Below are positions 10,534-22,536 of a stretch of DNA of 64,000 nt, piece after piece. This stretch comes from Fistulifera solaris (taxonomy: Eukaryota > Bacillariophyta > Bacillariophyceae > Naviculales > Stauroneidaceae), in the NCBI GenBank assembly GCA_030295235.1, contig AP026127.1, positions 1,180,501 to 1,244,500 of the forward strand, read 5' to 3'. Position numbers and translations under genes: made by a program. The number at the start of each line of letters is the position of its first letter. Position 1 is the first letter of the stretch. The notes below the pieces were generated by a model. That model made no database searches, was not told where the DNA came from, and saw nothing but the letters and a program-made list of their open reading frames with translations.

Positions 10534-11910
10534 ATGATGCTTCGAGATCCCACCGATCTGGACGAACTTTTCTGTTACGATCACACAATAGCCATCTTGT
10601 GTATGAACTTTACACTTACGTATGTTTTGAGTAACAATGACGACGACGATCTTCCCGACGATGATCGATTATATCTGTCTCTAAGAAGCTGTTCAATGAC
10701 GAGAACCTTGATCATTGTCGGCGAATCAGATTGTGCTATCTTGGAAACTGCATTATACATCCTGGAACTGGAGAAGGAAGAAGTGCGATCTGGTGATTTG
10801 GAACTTTGTACGGGAAGTAGGCTCACCTTGAGACCGACTTGTTGGAGTAAATTACTGGATGCCGTATCGTCGCGATTTTTGGAGATCAAAAACACAACAC
10901 TCAGTGTGAAGCTTTCTCAACTTTTAGCGACAAAGCCACTTCAATTGAGTATATTAGAGGACTGCTACTATGAAGATGGGGGAACAGCTTTTGTCAATGC
11001 TCTTGAAAGGCGCCGCTCAATCTTTGATTCTTTAGAGCTTTCATGTGATCATTTTCATGACGATAATCTGAAACGTCTTTTTAGAGTTGACAAAATCAAG
11101 CACTTGGAAGTGCGCAGGGTGAAGGATGAGCTCATTCTTCTTCCCTTTTCTGCACAAGCTGACTCTCTCAAATATTCATTGTTGCTAAGCACACTACAGG
11201 GGTTGGAGGCCCATATGCATTCTGTCAATTTTGGCACGAGAAAGCTCGAACTCCTCCTATTCCATTCTGGTGGACCTTTTCCGACTTCATCCTTTCTCTC
11301 TTTACTTCGTCGAATGGCTCAATTCGACCATTTCGCGGAGCTTACAATTGATATCATGGATCGTGGGAGGAATCTCGTACCTGACTCAGTTGTCCAAGAA
11401 CTCATTCGAATCGTTACTGCCAACTGCGGTTTACAGGTGTTTAACCTACCAAATATCCTTAGTCATCCATACTGGAATGCACACACCACGACCTTTTTCG
11501 ACGGTCTGAGAGATCACAAAGGACTACGCACCTTCGGAGTAACGGTCACCGATAAAGTTGAAGCGTTCGGTCCTGATTTCATCCGTCTTCGACATTTCTT
11601 ATCATACAATCGAAACATTACGGTTACAGATGGGTTCCGTGATGTCTATACTGACGGTTTGTTGGTTGATGAGATTTATGCCCTCAACCGCTTTTATCGG
11701 GAATCTAAAACCTTGGTTTTCGTGCCGCAGTCGGAGCGACCATTGCTCGTGGCCACCGCCTTGACGCGAAGCGCCTCTGACCATTTTCAGCGATCGGCTC
11801 TTTTGTTAGCGGATCACGCGGATGCCTTACTTGACCTTATTCAGTGCTCTCCTAATTTGACAGCGAAGCATTTTGATGCCATTCATGATCTAGGTCATTT
11901 TGAGAGTTGA
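10534..11910 (+). CDS. Unrecognised protein with degenerate leucine-rich pattern
   Basis: The first in-frame ATG is at 10534 (a second is at 10537), giving 458 residues without introns or breaks. The frame is open upstream to 10423 but lacks an ATG there. The sequence has irregular blocks of the type LxxLELSxxxF and LxxLExxxxxV, typical of diverged leucine-rich repeats (for example ...SIFDSLELSCDHFHDDNL..., ...RKLELLLFHSGG...). No signal peptide, membrane segment or catalytic motif is visible. Such orphan LRR-like proteins are common in diatom genomes. Function unknown. Confidence 0.65.
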   Translation: MMLRDPTDLDELFCYDHTIAILCMNFTLTYVLSNNDDDDLPDDDRLYLSLRSCSMTRTLIIVGESDCAILETALYILELEKEEVRSGDLELCTGSRLTLRPTCWSKLLDAVSSRFLEIKNTTLSVKLSQLLATKPLQLSILEDCYYEDGGTAFVNALERRRSIFDSLELSCDHFHDDNLKRLFRVDKIKHLEVRRVKDELILLPFSAQADSLKYSLLLSTLQGLEAHMHSVNFGTRKLELLLFHSGGPFPTSSFLSLLRRMAQFDHFAELTIDIMDRGRNLVPDSVVQELIRIVTANCGLQVFNLPNILSHPYWNAHTTTFFDGLRDHKGLRTFGVTVTDKVEAFGPDFIRLRHFLSYNRNITVTDGFRDVYTDGLLVDEIYALNRFYRESKTLVFVPQSERPLLVATALTRSASDHFQRSALLLADHADALLDLIQCSPNLTAKHFDAIHDLGHFES

Positions 11911-12210
11911 GACGCCTACGATACGAGAAGTTGTGATTTGAGATTATGCATCCGCGAAAACATCAGCCGCAGTACCTGGTACGGTGCTTGGATGATTGAC
12001 ATGAGAATAGAACACAGCTATACATCTTTGCACATTTGTTGGAGGATGTCGTAAGCCTTCCATTCTTTCATAAAATGTTCCTTTGATTCCAATATCTGTT
12101 TATTTATGCATTTTATTATGAATGAATTCCGTTCAGCCAAGAAGGATCCGAAATGTCGAGGGTGAAAGCAACCGGCCAGAGAAGCTTGAAACATCCTGCA
12201 ACAAGGCCAT
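11911..12210. other. Convergent 3' region
   Basis: About 300 bp between the ends of two convergent genes. It is AT-rich and holds no recognisable feature. Confidence 0.4.
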
Positions 12211-15200
12211 TCACTCGGCTGCGTCGTTGCTGTGAAGACGATCAAACAGTGCATTCGCGGAAACAATTTCCGAGTACAGTGAATCCTCTCCCAAAGGTGT
12301 TTCCGCGAGCCCTCCCATGATCGATGGGTCGGATTTGACGATTGCTAGAGAGACTGGCAGCGGAGGACTTTTGTAGTGCATGCCCATTTTCTTCGAGAGC
12401 TCGTGACAAAATGCTGCTACTTCGGAACGACTCTCTTGAATGGCAAAATGTCCTGCCACGCTAATCGCTATAAAATGATTAGTCGGGCGAATGCAAAGTC
12501 TGCAGAATTAGAAGCAGTTGCGTTCACTTACATGTTGTAAAATCGTGATATATTCTACGTCGGTGAAGTTGTGATCGATACGTTAGAAGAGAAACCCGAG
12601 ACAATCAGAGAAACCACTTACTGATTCTTACCTATGAATCCCTGCTCCACCTGGATTTTCAAAACACGAAAAGTTATGAAGCTAGCCCATTCCCGAGGTC
12701 TATTTCGAATGAATTTCCGAAGAGCCTCTTCGTACACTTTCAACCGCTCGTACGGGACGCTCGTCGAAAACTTCAAATTTATGAACACAACAGCCTTCGG
12801 AGATCTAGCGGCGTTAATGATTCGAGAAGAAGCCATCGACCCGTTGGAGATCGTGGCTCTCTCGTTGTTGGGTTGAAAAATCACAGTCGTCGTGTACAAT
12901 GTGACATCCTTCAGATCAAGTTGTTGTCAGAGCTCGACGGGGGAACAAGGAAGGAACCATTCCAGACTTACCGTCACGATCCATCCAAACGATCCCTCGA
13001 GGCTGGAAAAGCAAAGCACAATCAAATGAGGCAGACATTGATTTACGATTACATCGAATAATATTACTTACTTGGAGTCAGACTGCACATTCGATACGTG
13101 AATCCTGTCGCCAATGTCGTACTACATGGATGATTAGGATGACGCACAACAACGAAGTAAAGGAAACATGTGGACGTACCGGCCGCTGCAGTAAAACCAT
13201 CAGCCAGCCCTCAAACATTCGAGAAGACGCAGAACCAATCATGAACGCGAAAGCGAGTACAAAGGACGACAGGGACAAAAACAGAGCCTTACAAAACATT
13301 CCTGTTAGATCACAATCAAATTTGACACATTCGACATGAACGACTTACCAATGGGCTTAAGCCTAAGAGAGGTGAGGTATCTAAAAAATGCTTTCAAGGA
13401 CTCGAAGCCGAATACTTACCGAGCTGATTCAGAATGATACACAAAGCGATCAAGTAAAAAATGACATCAAAAACGTTCTCGAAAGCCTTGTCAATCTGGA
13501 CGACAAATGTCAGTCACTTTGCTCCAAAGCGCTCAAATACGGTACGATGTAATGATACCTTTCTTACCTTTTCGCAGTTGCGAACACCAGCACTTAGCAG
13601 CTTTGCCTCCTTGTATACAGCATCGAAGCTCTAAAGAAAATGGACCAACAACACAGTTAGGGCGTCGGGTACAATGTAACAGTCAAACGCATATTTATGA
13701 CCAACCTTCACAAAGTCTAAAAGCTTGAGTTTGCCGTTTCGGTCAGGACGTAGGATTCGAATCAATTCCTTCAACGCGACCTCATCCAAGTTACCGTGGT
13801 CATCAATCGCAGCCAGAGCCAAAACGTCGAAAGATATTTCCATCGTTTCTTCGCTTTCCTCATCGAGACCACGAAGCGTCTGAAAAAGCTTTTGAGCATT
13901 TATAACTAAATTTTCTCTCGAGCTGGTCTCCCCAAAAGGAGTACCAAACATAAAACGGTCCTTCAAAACCTTCATCGAATGTCGAAACTGAGAGACAGCG
14001 CTGATGGGTATTGATTCGCCGATGCTATATTCTTTTTCGGGTTCTTCCCAAAAGCCAAGAAGTTCGTTGAGTCTTGTCTTTTCAGCTTGACTCAAGACTC
14101 GGTGTCCCTTAATATCCTCGGGGTCACGTATTATAAGACCATTGCCAGACATAACGTGTATGCTCTCCGATGCGAAGGATTGTTTCGTGGAATTGTCACA
14201 TTTACCTTGCCCTTCCATATCAGAGCCCTCACGTGTTTGATATTGCACCAAATGAATATACTGATCAGGATGGATACGCAGCCGACGTTTATCACGCGTG
14301 CGGCGGCTACAAGTCATTGACCGAGCCGCCTTGTTGGTAGCTACGACCGCCTTGCTTAGCAAGCATATCTTGCGCATCACCCTCGTAAGATCTTCGGCAT
14401 AAAAACGATACGTTTTCCGTCCTAAAGCCAATCCTAGCCATAAGCGCTTGAGCGAGACGACCAGCGTGATTGCTACCGCTATGCAAAGAATGCGAATATA
14501 TAGCTCACTGCTAGGGACCGAGCCACTTGGATTCTGATAATTGAACAACCCGATAACATCTTGCCAATAGGCCCAGTGATCAGCCCATGGGGTCTTGCCG
14601 GATAGAAAGGAGAAATCCAGTATTCCCCAGAAAAAGACAACGAACGGCCATCCTTTTGATTGGACTATGAACAAAGTTGCGAGCCTGCCCACGCATTTTG
14701 GCGCTATCTCAGTGGTCACGCAACAGTAGTCAACAATCATCAGCTGAATCAATGCTGCCGCGCTGAGCAGCGTCAACTGACGGACAATGAAAAGAAGCCA
14801 CCATGATGCCGATGCCGTTTGCGCCTGAAACTCCTCTCCCTTGATGTTCACCAAGGCTGTTTCATTTGTCTCTGGGTCAAAGACAGAAGTGACGTTGTAG
14901 TTCAGAATACCGGTTGAAGGATTGTCAGCCAAATAAAAAAGAATTAACGAAATACCGATCAATGGAGCGACAATCGCTGCATAAACCTTTGCATAATAGC
15001 GCAGTACGCTGGACCGAGACGACAAAAAGCTCACAAATTTAATGATGTGCTTTGGATCCATGCAACTCTGAGCATTTGTTGACATATTATTCCATAGACC
15101 AGTTTGTTTGGGAGTAGATTGGCCTAAATAAGGCGGATGCTCTTGATGTGAGCCAGTCTCCTCTTCATCACATCCTTCCTCAACATGCGATAGTTTCTGG

Positions 15201-16534
15201 TCAACGGTATTTCCCTTATTAGCGCCAAAATCAAATTTTCCACTTTGCTGGCTATGTCTGGACGCGTCGTCATGCCTTCCTTGCTCGATGTCGGTGATAA
15301 CACTACCAGTATCTTCCCTCTCTCTATCTACTTTAGCATTGCGAAAAATCAAAGCAGCATTTTCAGCAAATGTCGCTCCCGAGCTGAGATCCGCTGAATG
15401 AGGCTGGAGCTCTTGCTCCGAAATAGATGGGTTTGCACCCAATTCCTCAAGCACTTCTGTTATTTCCATCAATTGGGACTCTATTGTGTTTTGACGTTGA
15501 TGGGAGCGCCGCATAGATCTTATGTGGACGGGTACACTGCCAGGCGTTTCGTTTCCGGCTCGCTTATCGTCAATAAACGGTTGAAATTCAGAGTCGTCAT
15601 CACTTTCATCGTCCTTGACCTCCGGACTGGATTTTTGTCTGCCGGCCGGTGAAACATTGTTGGTATCGTCTGTTATATTCGTCGTCAACGCGGAAGTGTC
15701 GGTTTCTGCTCTATCTCTGTTGGCATTCTCTTGCTCTTCGAGCACTCTCATGATTAAAGTTTCCGCTTCCGTCTCCAGAGGATTGTACTTCAACACGTCC
15801 TCTAAAACGACTCTCCGAGGATGCGGCGAGCTGGTAAGAAGCGAGAAAGCCGTCGCGTCGCTCAAAGAAATGACACTTTTCGTAGGCCGGTGTGTGCGAT
15901 GCATGGGGTGATCCTTCGACGTTGGATACGAGCCCAGACTAAAATCTTCGGCTCGAGCGCGATGACTCTGTTCGACTTCCAAGAAGATGTTACTACCCAA
16001 CTCGTCACTCCATGATACATTGCGATGGTGATCTCGAGGACGATGCAAGGTGTTTGCAGCAATGTTGGGAATCGACAGATGCATGGGTCGGTTGGTCATG
16101 TCATTCGATGGCAGCGGATTTGTCTCAGTGACCGAATTCTCCAAAGGATGTTCAGCGGCCCGGATGCTGGCTCTTAAATTTGAATAAAAATCATTCGCTC
16201 TAGAGGGATCCGCATAATATCCTTGTTCATATGAAATGCCGGTACTTGAATCATTGTGATCGTTCGCTCTCGTAGTATCGTCGGGGGCATCTTTTTTGGT
16301 CGCTTTGACGAAATCCGGCGACGGCTGATGATTCTCGGACGAGTTGCCGTGTTGCGCCACACTCGGACCGAACAAATCTGAAACAGAAGGAACGGCGCGA
16401 TATGTATTGGACCGTGGGATCGTGCTGGCATTTTCCATGGAAAGATTCGTTACACCCAGAGATTCGAGGCGTTCCATCAACTCTTGTGTAGCGTCGTTTT
16501 CCGTGTCGACTGCATCGGCTGCTTCCGCCGACAT
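12211..16534 (-). CDS. MscS-family mechanosensitive channel with EF-hand (Msy-like)
   Basis: Nine exons on the minus strand: 16534-13706, 13630-13568, 13495-13420, 13362-13349, 13287-13180, 13121-13072, 13002-12972, 12908-12632 and 12467-12211. All eight introns are GT-AG (57-164 nt) and phases join to 1234 residues with no indel. The first 480 residues are acidic and disordered. Several membrane helices follow (residues about 500-680), then an EF-hand-like element near residue 935 (RPDRNGKLKLLDF), a helix (VIFYLIALCIILNQL) and the conserved MscS pore helix (LSLSSFVLAFAFMIGSAS...FEGWLMVLL). A beta-domain follows (DVTLYTTTVIFQPNNERATI). This order (helices, EF-hand, MscS pore) matches the fungal Msy1/Msy2 and plant MSL type. 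The channel would release ions on membrane stretch, with Ca2+ input. Exon 4 is only 14 nt. Confidence 0.92.
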
Positions 16535-16714
16535 GATATCTGTCTTCAATCGATTGTGTTTTCAAATGTAATGCGTCTTATTATGAAAAAGAAAGTCCGC
16601 AAGCTTCGGAAGGATAATAGATCCGCGGAACATTGTTTTGCGGGTTTGCCAAAGAAAAAAAATGGAGCACGGCGCTGGCAGGCGCTGGTCTGGCTGCCCG
16701 TCGTCTACGCTTTT

Positions 16715-18450
16715 TTACACGTAGCTCTCGTACTGGTAGGGAAATTTATCGACAGAGGGGAACCCGGATATTGCCATACTTCGATCACACCTATTTTCGC
16801 GTCTTTCGGACACCAATGACAACAAGACTTTGCCCAACATTGCGCATGTGTGCAATAAAGCAATAATCTACCTCGATTAAACTGTGAAACATGAAACAGT
16901 AAATAAATACAAAGCTTCGAATGTCTACGCGTAATTTACGTAGCCGCCGTGGGAAATTTATCTCTGCAGGGGGTACCCGGATATTGTGTTTTTCTCCGTC
17001 CTCCAATTCTTGGGTTTAAAGTACCCAGATGCCATCGTTTCCTTGTCCACCGTATTTAATTCGTAACCGAAAGCAATCATTGTCATCGATTTGAAAACAA
17101 AATGTTGATTGAATGAATGATGCAACGCTTCGAATGTCTACGGCGTTTCACGTAGCTCTCGTAGGGAAATTTATCGACGGAGGGGAAACCCGGATATTGT
17201 CATACTTCGATCACACCTATTTTCGCGTCTTTCGGACACCAATGACAACAAGACTTTGCCCAACATTGCGCATGTGTGCAATAAAGCAATAATCTACCTC
17301 GATTAAACTGTGAAACATGAAACAGTAAATAAATACAAAGCTTCGAATGTCTACGCGTAATTTACGTAGCCGCCGTGGGAAATTTATCTCTGCAGGGGGT
17401 ACCCGGATATTGTGTTTTTCTCCGTCCTCCAATTCTTGGGTTTAAAGTACCCAGATGCCATCGTTTCCTTGTCCACCGTATTTAATTCGTAACCGAAAGC
17501 AATCATTGTCATCGATTTGAAAACAAAATGTTGATTGAATGAATGATGCAACGCTTCGAATGTCTACGGCGTTTCACGTAGCTCTCGTAGGGAAATTTAT
17601 CGACGGAGGGGAAACCCGGATATTGTCATACTTCGATCACACCTATTTTCGCGTCTTTCGGACACCAATGACAACAAGACTTTGCCCAACATTGCGCATG
17701 TGTGCAATAAAGCAATAATCTACCTCGATTAAACTGCGAAACATGAAACAGTAAATAAATACAAAGCTTCGAATGTCTACGCGTAATTTACGTAGCCGCC
17801 GTAGGAAATTTATCTCTGTAGGGGGACCCGGATATCAGCTACCGTAGATGCCAGCTTACGCTGGATGGCTGCTATGACAGACTTTGCCCAACATTGCGCA
17901 TGTGTGCAATAAAGCAATAATCTACCTCGATTAAACTGTGAAACATGAAACAGTAAATAAATACAAAGCTTCGAATGTCTACGCGTAATTTACGTAGCCG
18001 CCGTAGGAAATTTATCTCTGTAGGGGGACCCGGATATCAGCTACCGTAGATGCCAGCTTACGCTGGATGGCTGCTATGACAGACTTTGCCCAACATTGCG
18101 CATGTGTGCAATAAAGCAATAATCTACCTCGATTAAACTGTGAAACATGAAACAGTAAATAAATACAAAGCTTCGAATGTCTACGCGTAATTTACGTAGC
18201 CGCCGTAGGAAATTTATCTCTGTAGGGGGACCCGGATATCAGCTACCGTAGATGCCAGCTTACGCTGGATGGCTGCTATGACAGACTTTGCCCAACATTG
18301 CGCATGTGTGCAATAAAGCAATAATCTACCTTGATTAAACTGTGAAACATGAAACAGTCAAATATTACAAAGCTTCGAATGTCTAAGCGTAATTTTACGT
18401 AGCCGACGTAGGAAATTTATCTCTGCAGGGGTACCCGGATATTGATTTTT
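16715..18450. repeat. Compound satellite block, 426-bp and 202-bp tandem units
   Basis: The block has two parts. From about 16741 a 426-bp unit is repeated nearly identically (16741, 17166, and a third partial copy from 17592). From about 17835 a 202-bp unit derived from part of it is repeated three times (the gctatgacag landmark lies at 17871, 18073 and 18275). Each 426-bp unit itself contains two diverged halves, both carrying gaaatttatc...ggatattg. Units contain short inverted repeats (ctacg...cgtag; gccagcttacgctgg). It separates the divergent MscS and thioredoxin genes. The only ORF, a 71-codon minus-strand frame copied in both units, is an artefact of the repeat. Confidence 0.9.
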
Positions 18451-18585
18451 TAGTTCCTTTGTATACGCACAACGCGCTCACGACACGCGAGATCGATTGC
18501 AACGGTGTTGCGGAAAAGTCACTATTTTCATTCGAGTGAATAAACAAACCCTTGTCTCTTCTCATTACCTTATTCATCAAATAGA

Positions 18586-19117
18586 ATGGCGCTTTGCTGT
18601 ATAGGAGGAGTTTGCATTCCGTATTCGGCTTTGTTGCCGTTCCTTGCCTACGGTTTTCAATGGCTTTTAACAAAATTGGTTGCTTACGGTATCTTGCCCG
18701 ATTGGCTACACGATCGTCTTCAAGGGATGCTACCTGCTAAGAAAACAACCAAACGACAATCCGAGTCTTGTTGTACCAGCACAACGTGCAGCACTGTCTC
18801 CGATTCCAGTATTACTTCGGTACAATCAATGGAACAATGGGCCGCCATTGTGCAGTCATCCAAGCCGGTGGTTTGCAAATGGACCGCCAGTTGGTGTCAG
18901 CCTTGTAAAAAAATTCAGCCACTCTTCGGAGTCACTTGCGGAAGAAAACGACGGAGTATTTTGTATCATAGATGTCGATGATATGGAAGATCTGGCTTCA
19001 GAATACAATGTGGCTATGATGCCCACTTTTCTCGTTCTCAAAGATCAAGTCGAAGTGGCTCGATACGCCGGTAGCGATGAGAACAAGCTACGGAAGCTTA
19101 TAAGTGAAAATCTATGA
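18586..19117 (+). CDS. Membrane-anchored thioredoxin-like protein
   Basis: The ATG at 18586 encodes about 176 residues once one G of the GG at 18928-18929 is removed; without that the frame breaks just after the active site. Residues 10-45 are hydrophobic and may form a signal anchor. The thioredoxin fold is clear: VCKWTASWCQPCKKIQPLF carries the redox-active CxxC (CQPC), IIDVDDMEDLASEYNV is the beta3-alpha3 region, and MMPTFLVLKD carries the cis-proline. It would catalyse thiol-disulfide exchange. The anchor suggests attachment to an internal membrane, but the compartment cannot be fixed from sequence. The gene starts right after the satellite block. Confidence 0.85.
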
Positions 19118-19306
19118 GACATTTGTGGAAAACTGATCGACATATTGTGTTTCTATATTGAAGGTTACACCTAAAATAATTTTAAAAGTCCGTTGAATAC
19201 TAGACTAGCGCTTGGCTACAAGTTTTCCCTAATAGTATAGCCTCACACTATCCTCCTACGATGAGCTCAGATGTCTCTGAAACTCAATTTTGTTCTTTTC
19301 GCGTGC

Positions 19307-20137
19307 TTACTTTTTCAGTTTCTCTTCCATGTATTCCACATACTCATCAATCAAAACGGGCCAGGCCGACGAGGACTGATCGTACGCTCCCAGATCTTCG
19401 CATTCGACACAAAAATCCCAAAAACTCGCCCATTGATCCAAGGTAATACGATTGTATTGTTGCTCTTGTTTGCCTTCCATCGACGTGAGAAAGTCGCAAA
19501 AGCTCTCCAACCGATCACTCGGAACGCGATCTTTCAGTACCATCGGCAATAGCGCCACGACCAGCTCTTTGTCCAGGGTTTTGTGCGTACCCTGACGATT
19601 GAACTGAAAGCAAAACTTGTAAAAGTCTTTGAATTCGTTGCCTGTCAGAAAACCAATATCGAGACGAGGAAGCATCTCTTTGACACTACTCCAGCCATTT
19701 TCTATAGGTAATGTGCCGTTCTTGCAGGCTTCCATAAACTCTGTTTTCGTCAAAGTACCAGGTTTCGAAGCACCCGTTTTCCACAACAGAACAATAATTC
19801 GAAGATCTGTCTCGACGTCTAGACCAAGTTTCTCTCCCAGCATGGCGATTCCTATCAAAATGATGAAAAAGTAAGAAATAAGACACCACACGAACGGTTA
19901 CTTGAATCAATATATTTCTCGATTTCATGCTCTCACATACGCACCTTCCATATTGAGTTGTTCCGTATCTATTTCTTCTTCGGGTTGTTGCTCGGCCGCT
20001 CCATCCAAAAGCTCCTGAAACAGTTTCTCGGCCGTACCCTCGAGAGCCGCCGCGTGGCTCTTCTTTTTGGATTTGGAATTCCACATGTCGTCAGTGTTGG
20101 CGGCCCTTTTCTTACTGCGTCCGCGGGTGCCTCCCAT
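19307..20137 (-). CDS. DCN1: DCN1-like protein (cullin neddylation E3)
   Basis: Exon 1 is 20137-19945 and exon 2 19851-19307, separated by a 93-nt GT-AG intron. The joined protein has 245 residues with no break. The C-terminal potentiating-neddylation (PONY) domain is complete: LGLDVETDLRIIVLLWK, GFLTGNEFKDFYKF, LDQWASFWDFC and the diagnostic SAWPVLIDEYVEYM near the end. DCN1 binds the cullin WHB domain and the NEDD8 E2 UBC12 and promotes NEDD8 transfer to cullins. The N-terminus is short, basic and serine-rich (MGGTRGRSKKR); a Gly-2 start could allow N-myristoylation as in human DCUN1D3, but this is speculative. Confidence 0.93.
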
Positions 20138-20587
20138 ATAAGAAGAGGAGAGCGATAGAAACGATCGTAGTAATAGATAAGACACTTGTTCGGGTCTTTA
20201 AAGACGCAGCAAACGAAGAGGACGAGTTTTTGTCGCAACAAATGCGACGCGAGACGAGAAAATGCGTCGATGTCTGTCCCCGTTGCGTGCGCACCTCCGA
20301 CGCGCGTTCCCCTTCTGTCGACCAGTTCCGGCATGCTAGGGTGATAGGGTGATCTTTTCTAGACATCAAATAGATCGCACAATCATCCTAAATGAATGTC
20401 TCTATTATAATTCATCGTACGCATACTGCCAATGCCATTGCTTTTCAATGAAGGAATTTTTACATAATTACATAAAACATGTATGTGGATGAAAACAAGT
20501 AACAGTATCACGCAAACAAGAAATTTCAGTACTATAGTAAGATGCATATGGTGTTGACAATAATTTAACCAGCACCAACCACTCTTA
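20138..20587. other. Intergenic region
   Basis: 450 bp separate DCN1 from the end of the FG-GAP gene. The sequence around 20340-20580 is AT-rich and contains no supported gene. Confidence 0.4.
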
Positions 20588-21881
20588 TCAATCCTGTCTT
20601 TGATTGAAGAACACATACGCCGCTCCTTCATTGCTGTTGCCTTCGTCTTCCTGATTAGCCCCAACAACCAAAGTCCCGGCGCTATAACTCACAGCAATTC
20701 CAAAGTTGTCGTAGTTCTGAATGTCTTTCGGAGTCAATTGGACTCCTCGACGCCATTTGTATCGATTATTCGTCAGCGGAGCAAAAGATAGACGGCTCCC
20801 GCTTCTTTGCGTGTTCCTGTTTCACGAAAGCCCAACGGAGCGCCGACGACAATACGACCATCTTGAATCGCGATAGAAGTACCAAACCCCTTGCCCAGCG
20901 CTGACTGCGTAGGTCGTAAATGGTCTGTCTGCTTCCAACGACCATCTTTTTTGGCAAATACATACGCTTTGCCGATATCTTCCGCAACCAGAAAATCCGG
21001 TAAACGGTCGATAATTCGATTGAAAGGAAACGGCAAGGATCGGTTCTTTTCGCTCCCACAACGACAATTCCATCCTCAATATCAACGGCTTGACCAAAAT
21101 TATCACCTTTGCTAGTAAAACGTCCCGCAATGCGGGTTTCCAGCACCCACTCTTCCGAGGCTTCACCTTTTTTGTAAATGTAAGCCGCACCGATGCCATT
21201 GTTGACACCGATCGCACCGGCTACCAACAAATCTCCGCTGATACCAACATCGGTACCGAATTGATCGTTAAATGCCACATCAATGGGCATGATTCTGCGT
21301 TGCTCGGCCACGTCAAATCCGGACTCATCTTCCTTGAACTTGTAAACATACACGGCTCCGCCCGATTCAGAAAGGTCATCTTCGAGCGGTGCACCGACCA
21401 CTAAATAAGGAAGATCCAGATCAATATTCGAACCAAAACGTGAGCCTTCCGGTGCATTGATGTTCTCAATTTTCTGTGAAAAGCCGTCGTCGTCCAACTT
21501 GTAGACGTACACGGCGCCGGCATCATCGGCAATTCCGTCGTTCCGGGAAGCACCTACAACAAATATGTTTCCCTGAATGGCCACCGACTTTCCAAAGTTA
21601 TCTCGGATGGCTTCACCGGTGACTTTACGAATCTCGGTCCACTTGTTCGTGGCCGGATCTCGTTCAAAGACGAGGACCGCACCCGCTTCGTTATTTTCGG
21701 AAGGTGCACCAACGACCAGGTAATCGCCATCGATGGCGACCGAAGACCCGTATCCTCTTCCGGCATCATCGGAATTGACCGGATTGGCGTCGGCGGCGAT
21801 CAATTTATCCACCTGCTGCCAAAGTGCCGACGAGAAACTCCAGAATAGTGAAAGTAACACATATGTGAATTTCGAGTGCAT
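20588..21881 (-). CDS. Secreted FG-GAP (beta-propeller) repeat protein
   Basis: The start at 21881 gives a signal peptide (YVLLSLFWSFSSALW). Two missing bases, in the C-run at 21055-21057 and the A-run at 20783-20786, must be restored; the frame then runs to the stop at 20588 (431 residues). About seven FG-GAP-type blades are visible, each with a core like DYLVVGAP...AGAVLVF or NIFVVGAS...GAVYVY, the last being GTLVVGANQED...GAAYVF. This is the fold of integrin-alpha-like propellers. Without a membrane segment it is probably exported to the cell wall or medium. Such proteins are numerous in diatoms. The partner is unknown. Confidence 0.82.
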
Positions 21882-22536
21882 GCTGTTGCTGTCAGGCCGT
21901 AAATGTTCTCAATGTTATTCGTCTTCCCTGATTCTTTCCTATTCGCCGCAATCTTTGCTGTCCCTAATGTTAGTTTGTTGCTGTTTGTTATTTGTTTTGG
22001 TGGCACGACGACGGATCGGTGTGTTGGTGCTATTATTGTGCTGTTGCGCTTTGGTTATTGGCGTATCTTTTTGACGCGCGTTCGTCCACTTCGCGCTGTG
22101 CATTATTGCGTACTGCTTCCTAGTAGATAGTAGCTGCATGTGCAAGTACTTGTGTATCGGACTCAGTGTTGAGGTTGACTAACTACTCTATGTCTTTAAA
22201 GTACAGAGATCCGTATCACAATCGCTGCTTGAGAAATTTAGCTCTAAGTAACTCATAAATAAGGAAGAAAATTCGTGACTCAGTCATTCTTTGCTGTTAC
22301 TGTTTCTATCTCTTTAAACCTTACCAGTAGACTTTTACTTACTGATACACGTACATCTCCCTAAAACTAAGGACTAAAGATTATAGATTTCGACCTAGTC
22401 GTCTGTAACCTCTAACTTGAGATCCATTACAAGGCGTGTAAGATTTGGTATGGCTAAATTATCTACCCTGCGCGCTGCTCAAATTTGTAAACAATTTTCG
22501 TTGGAACTCATGCCTAGAAGCACTTCAAAACAACGT
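21882..22536. other. Intergenic region
   Basis: 655 bp, T-rich on the plus strand near 21900-22080. I see no gene. Confidence 0.4.

Noticed and set aside
16791-17432. Two identical 71-codon minus-strand ORFs
   Set aside because: They are copies inside the 426-bp satellite unit and have no other support.
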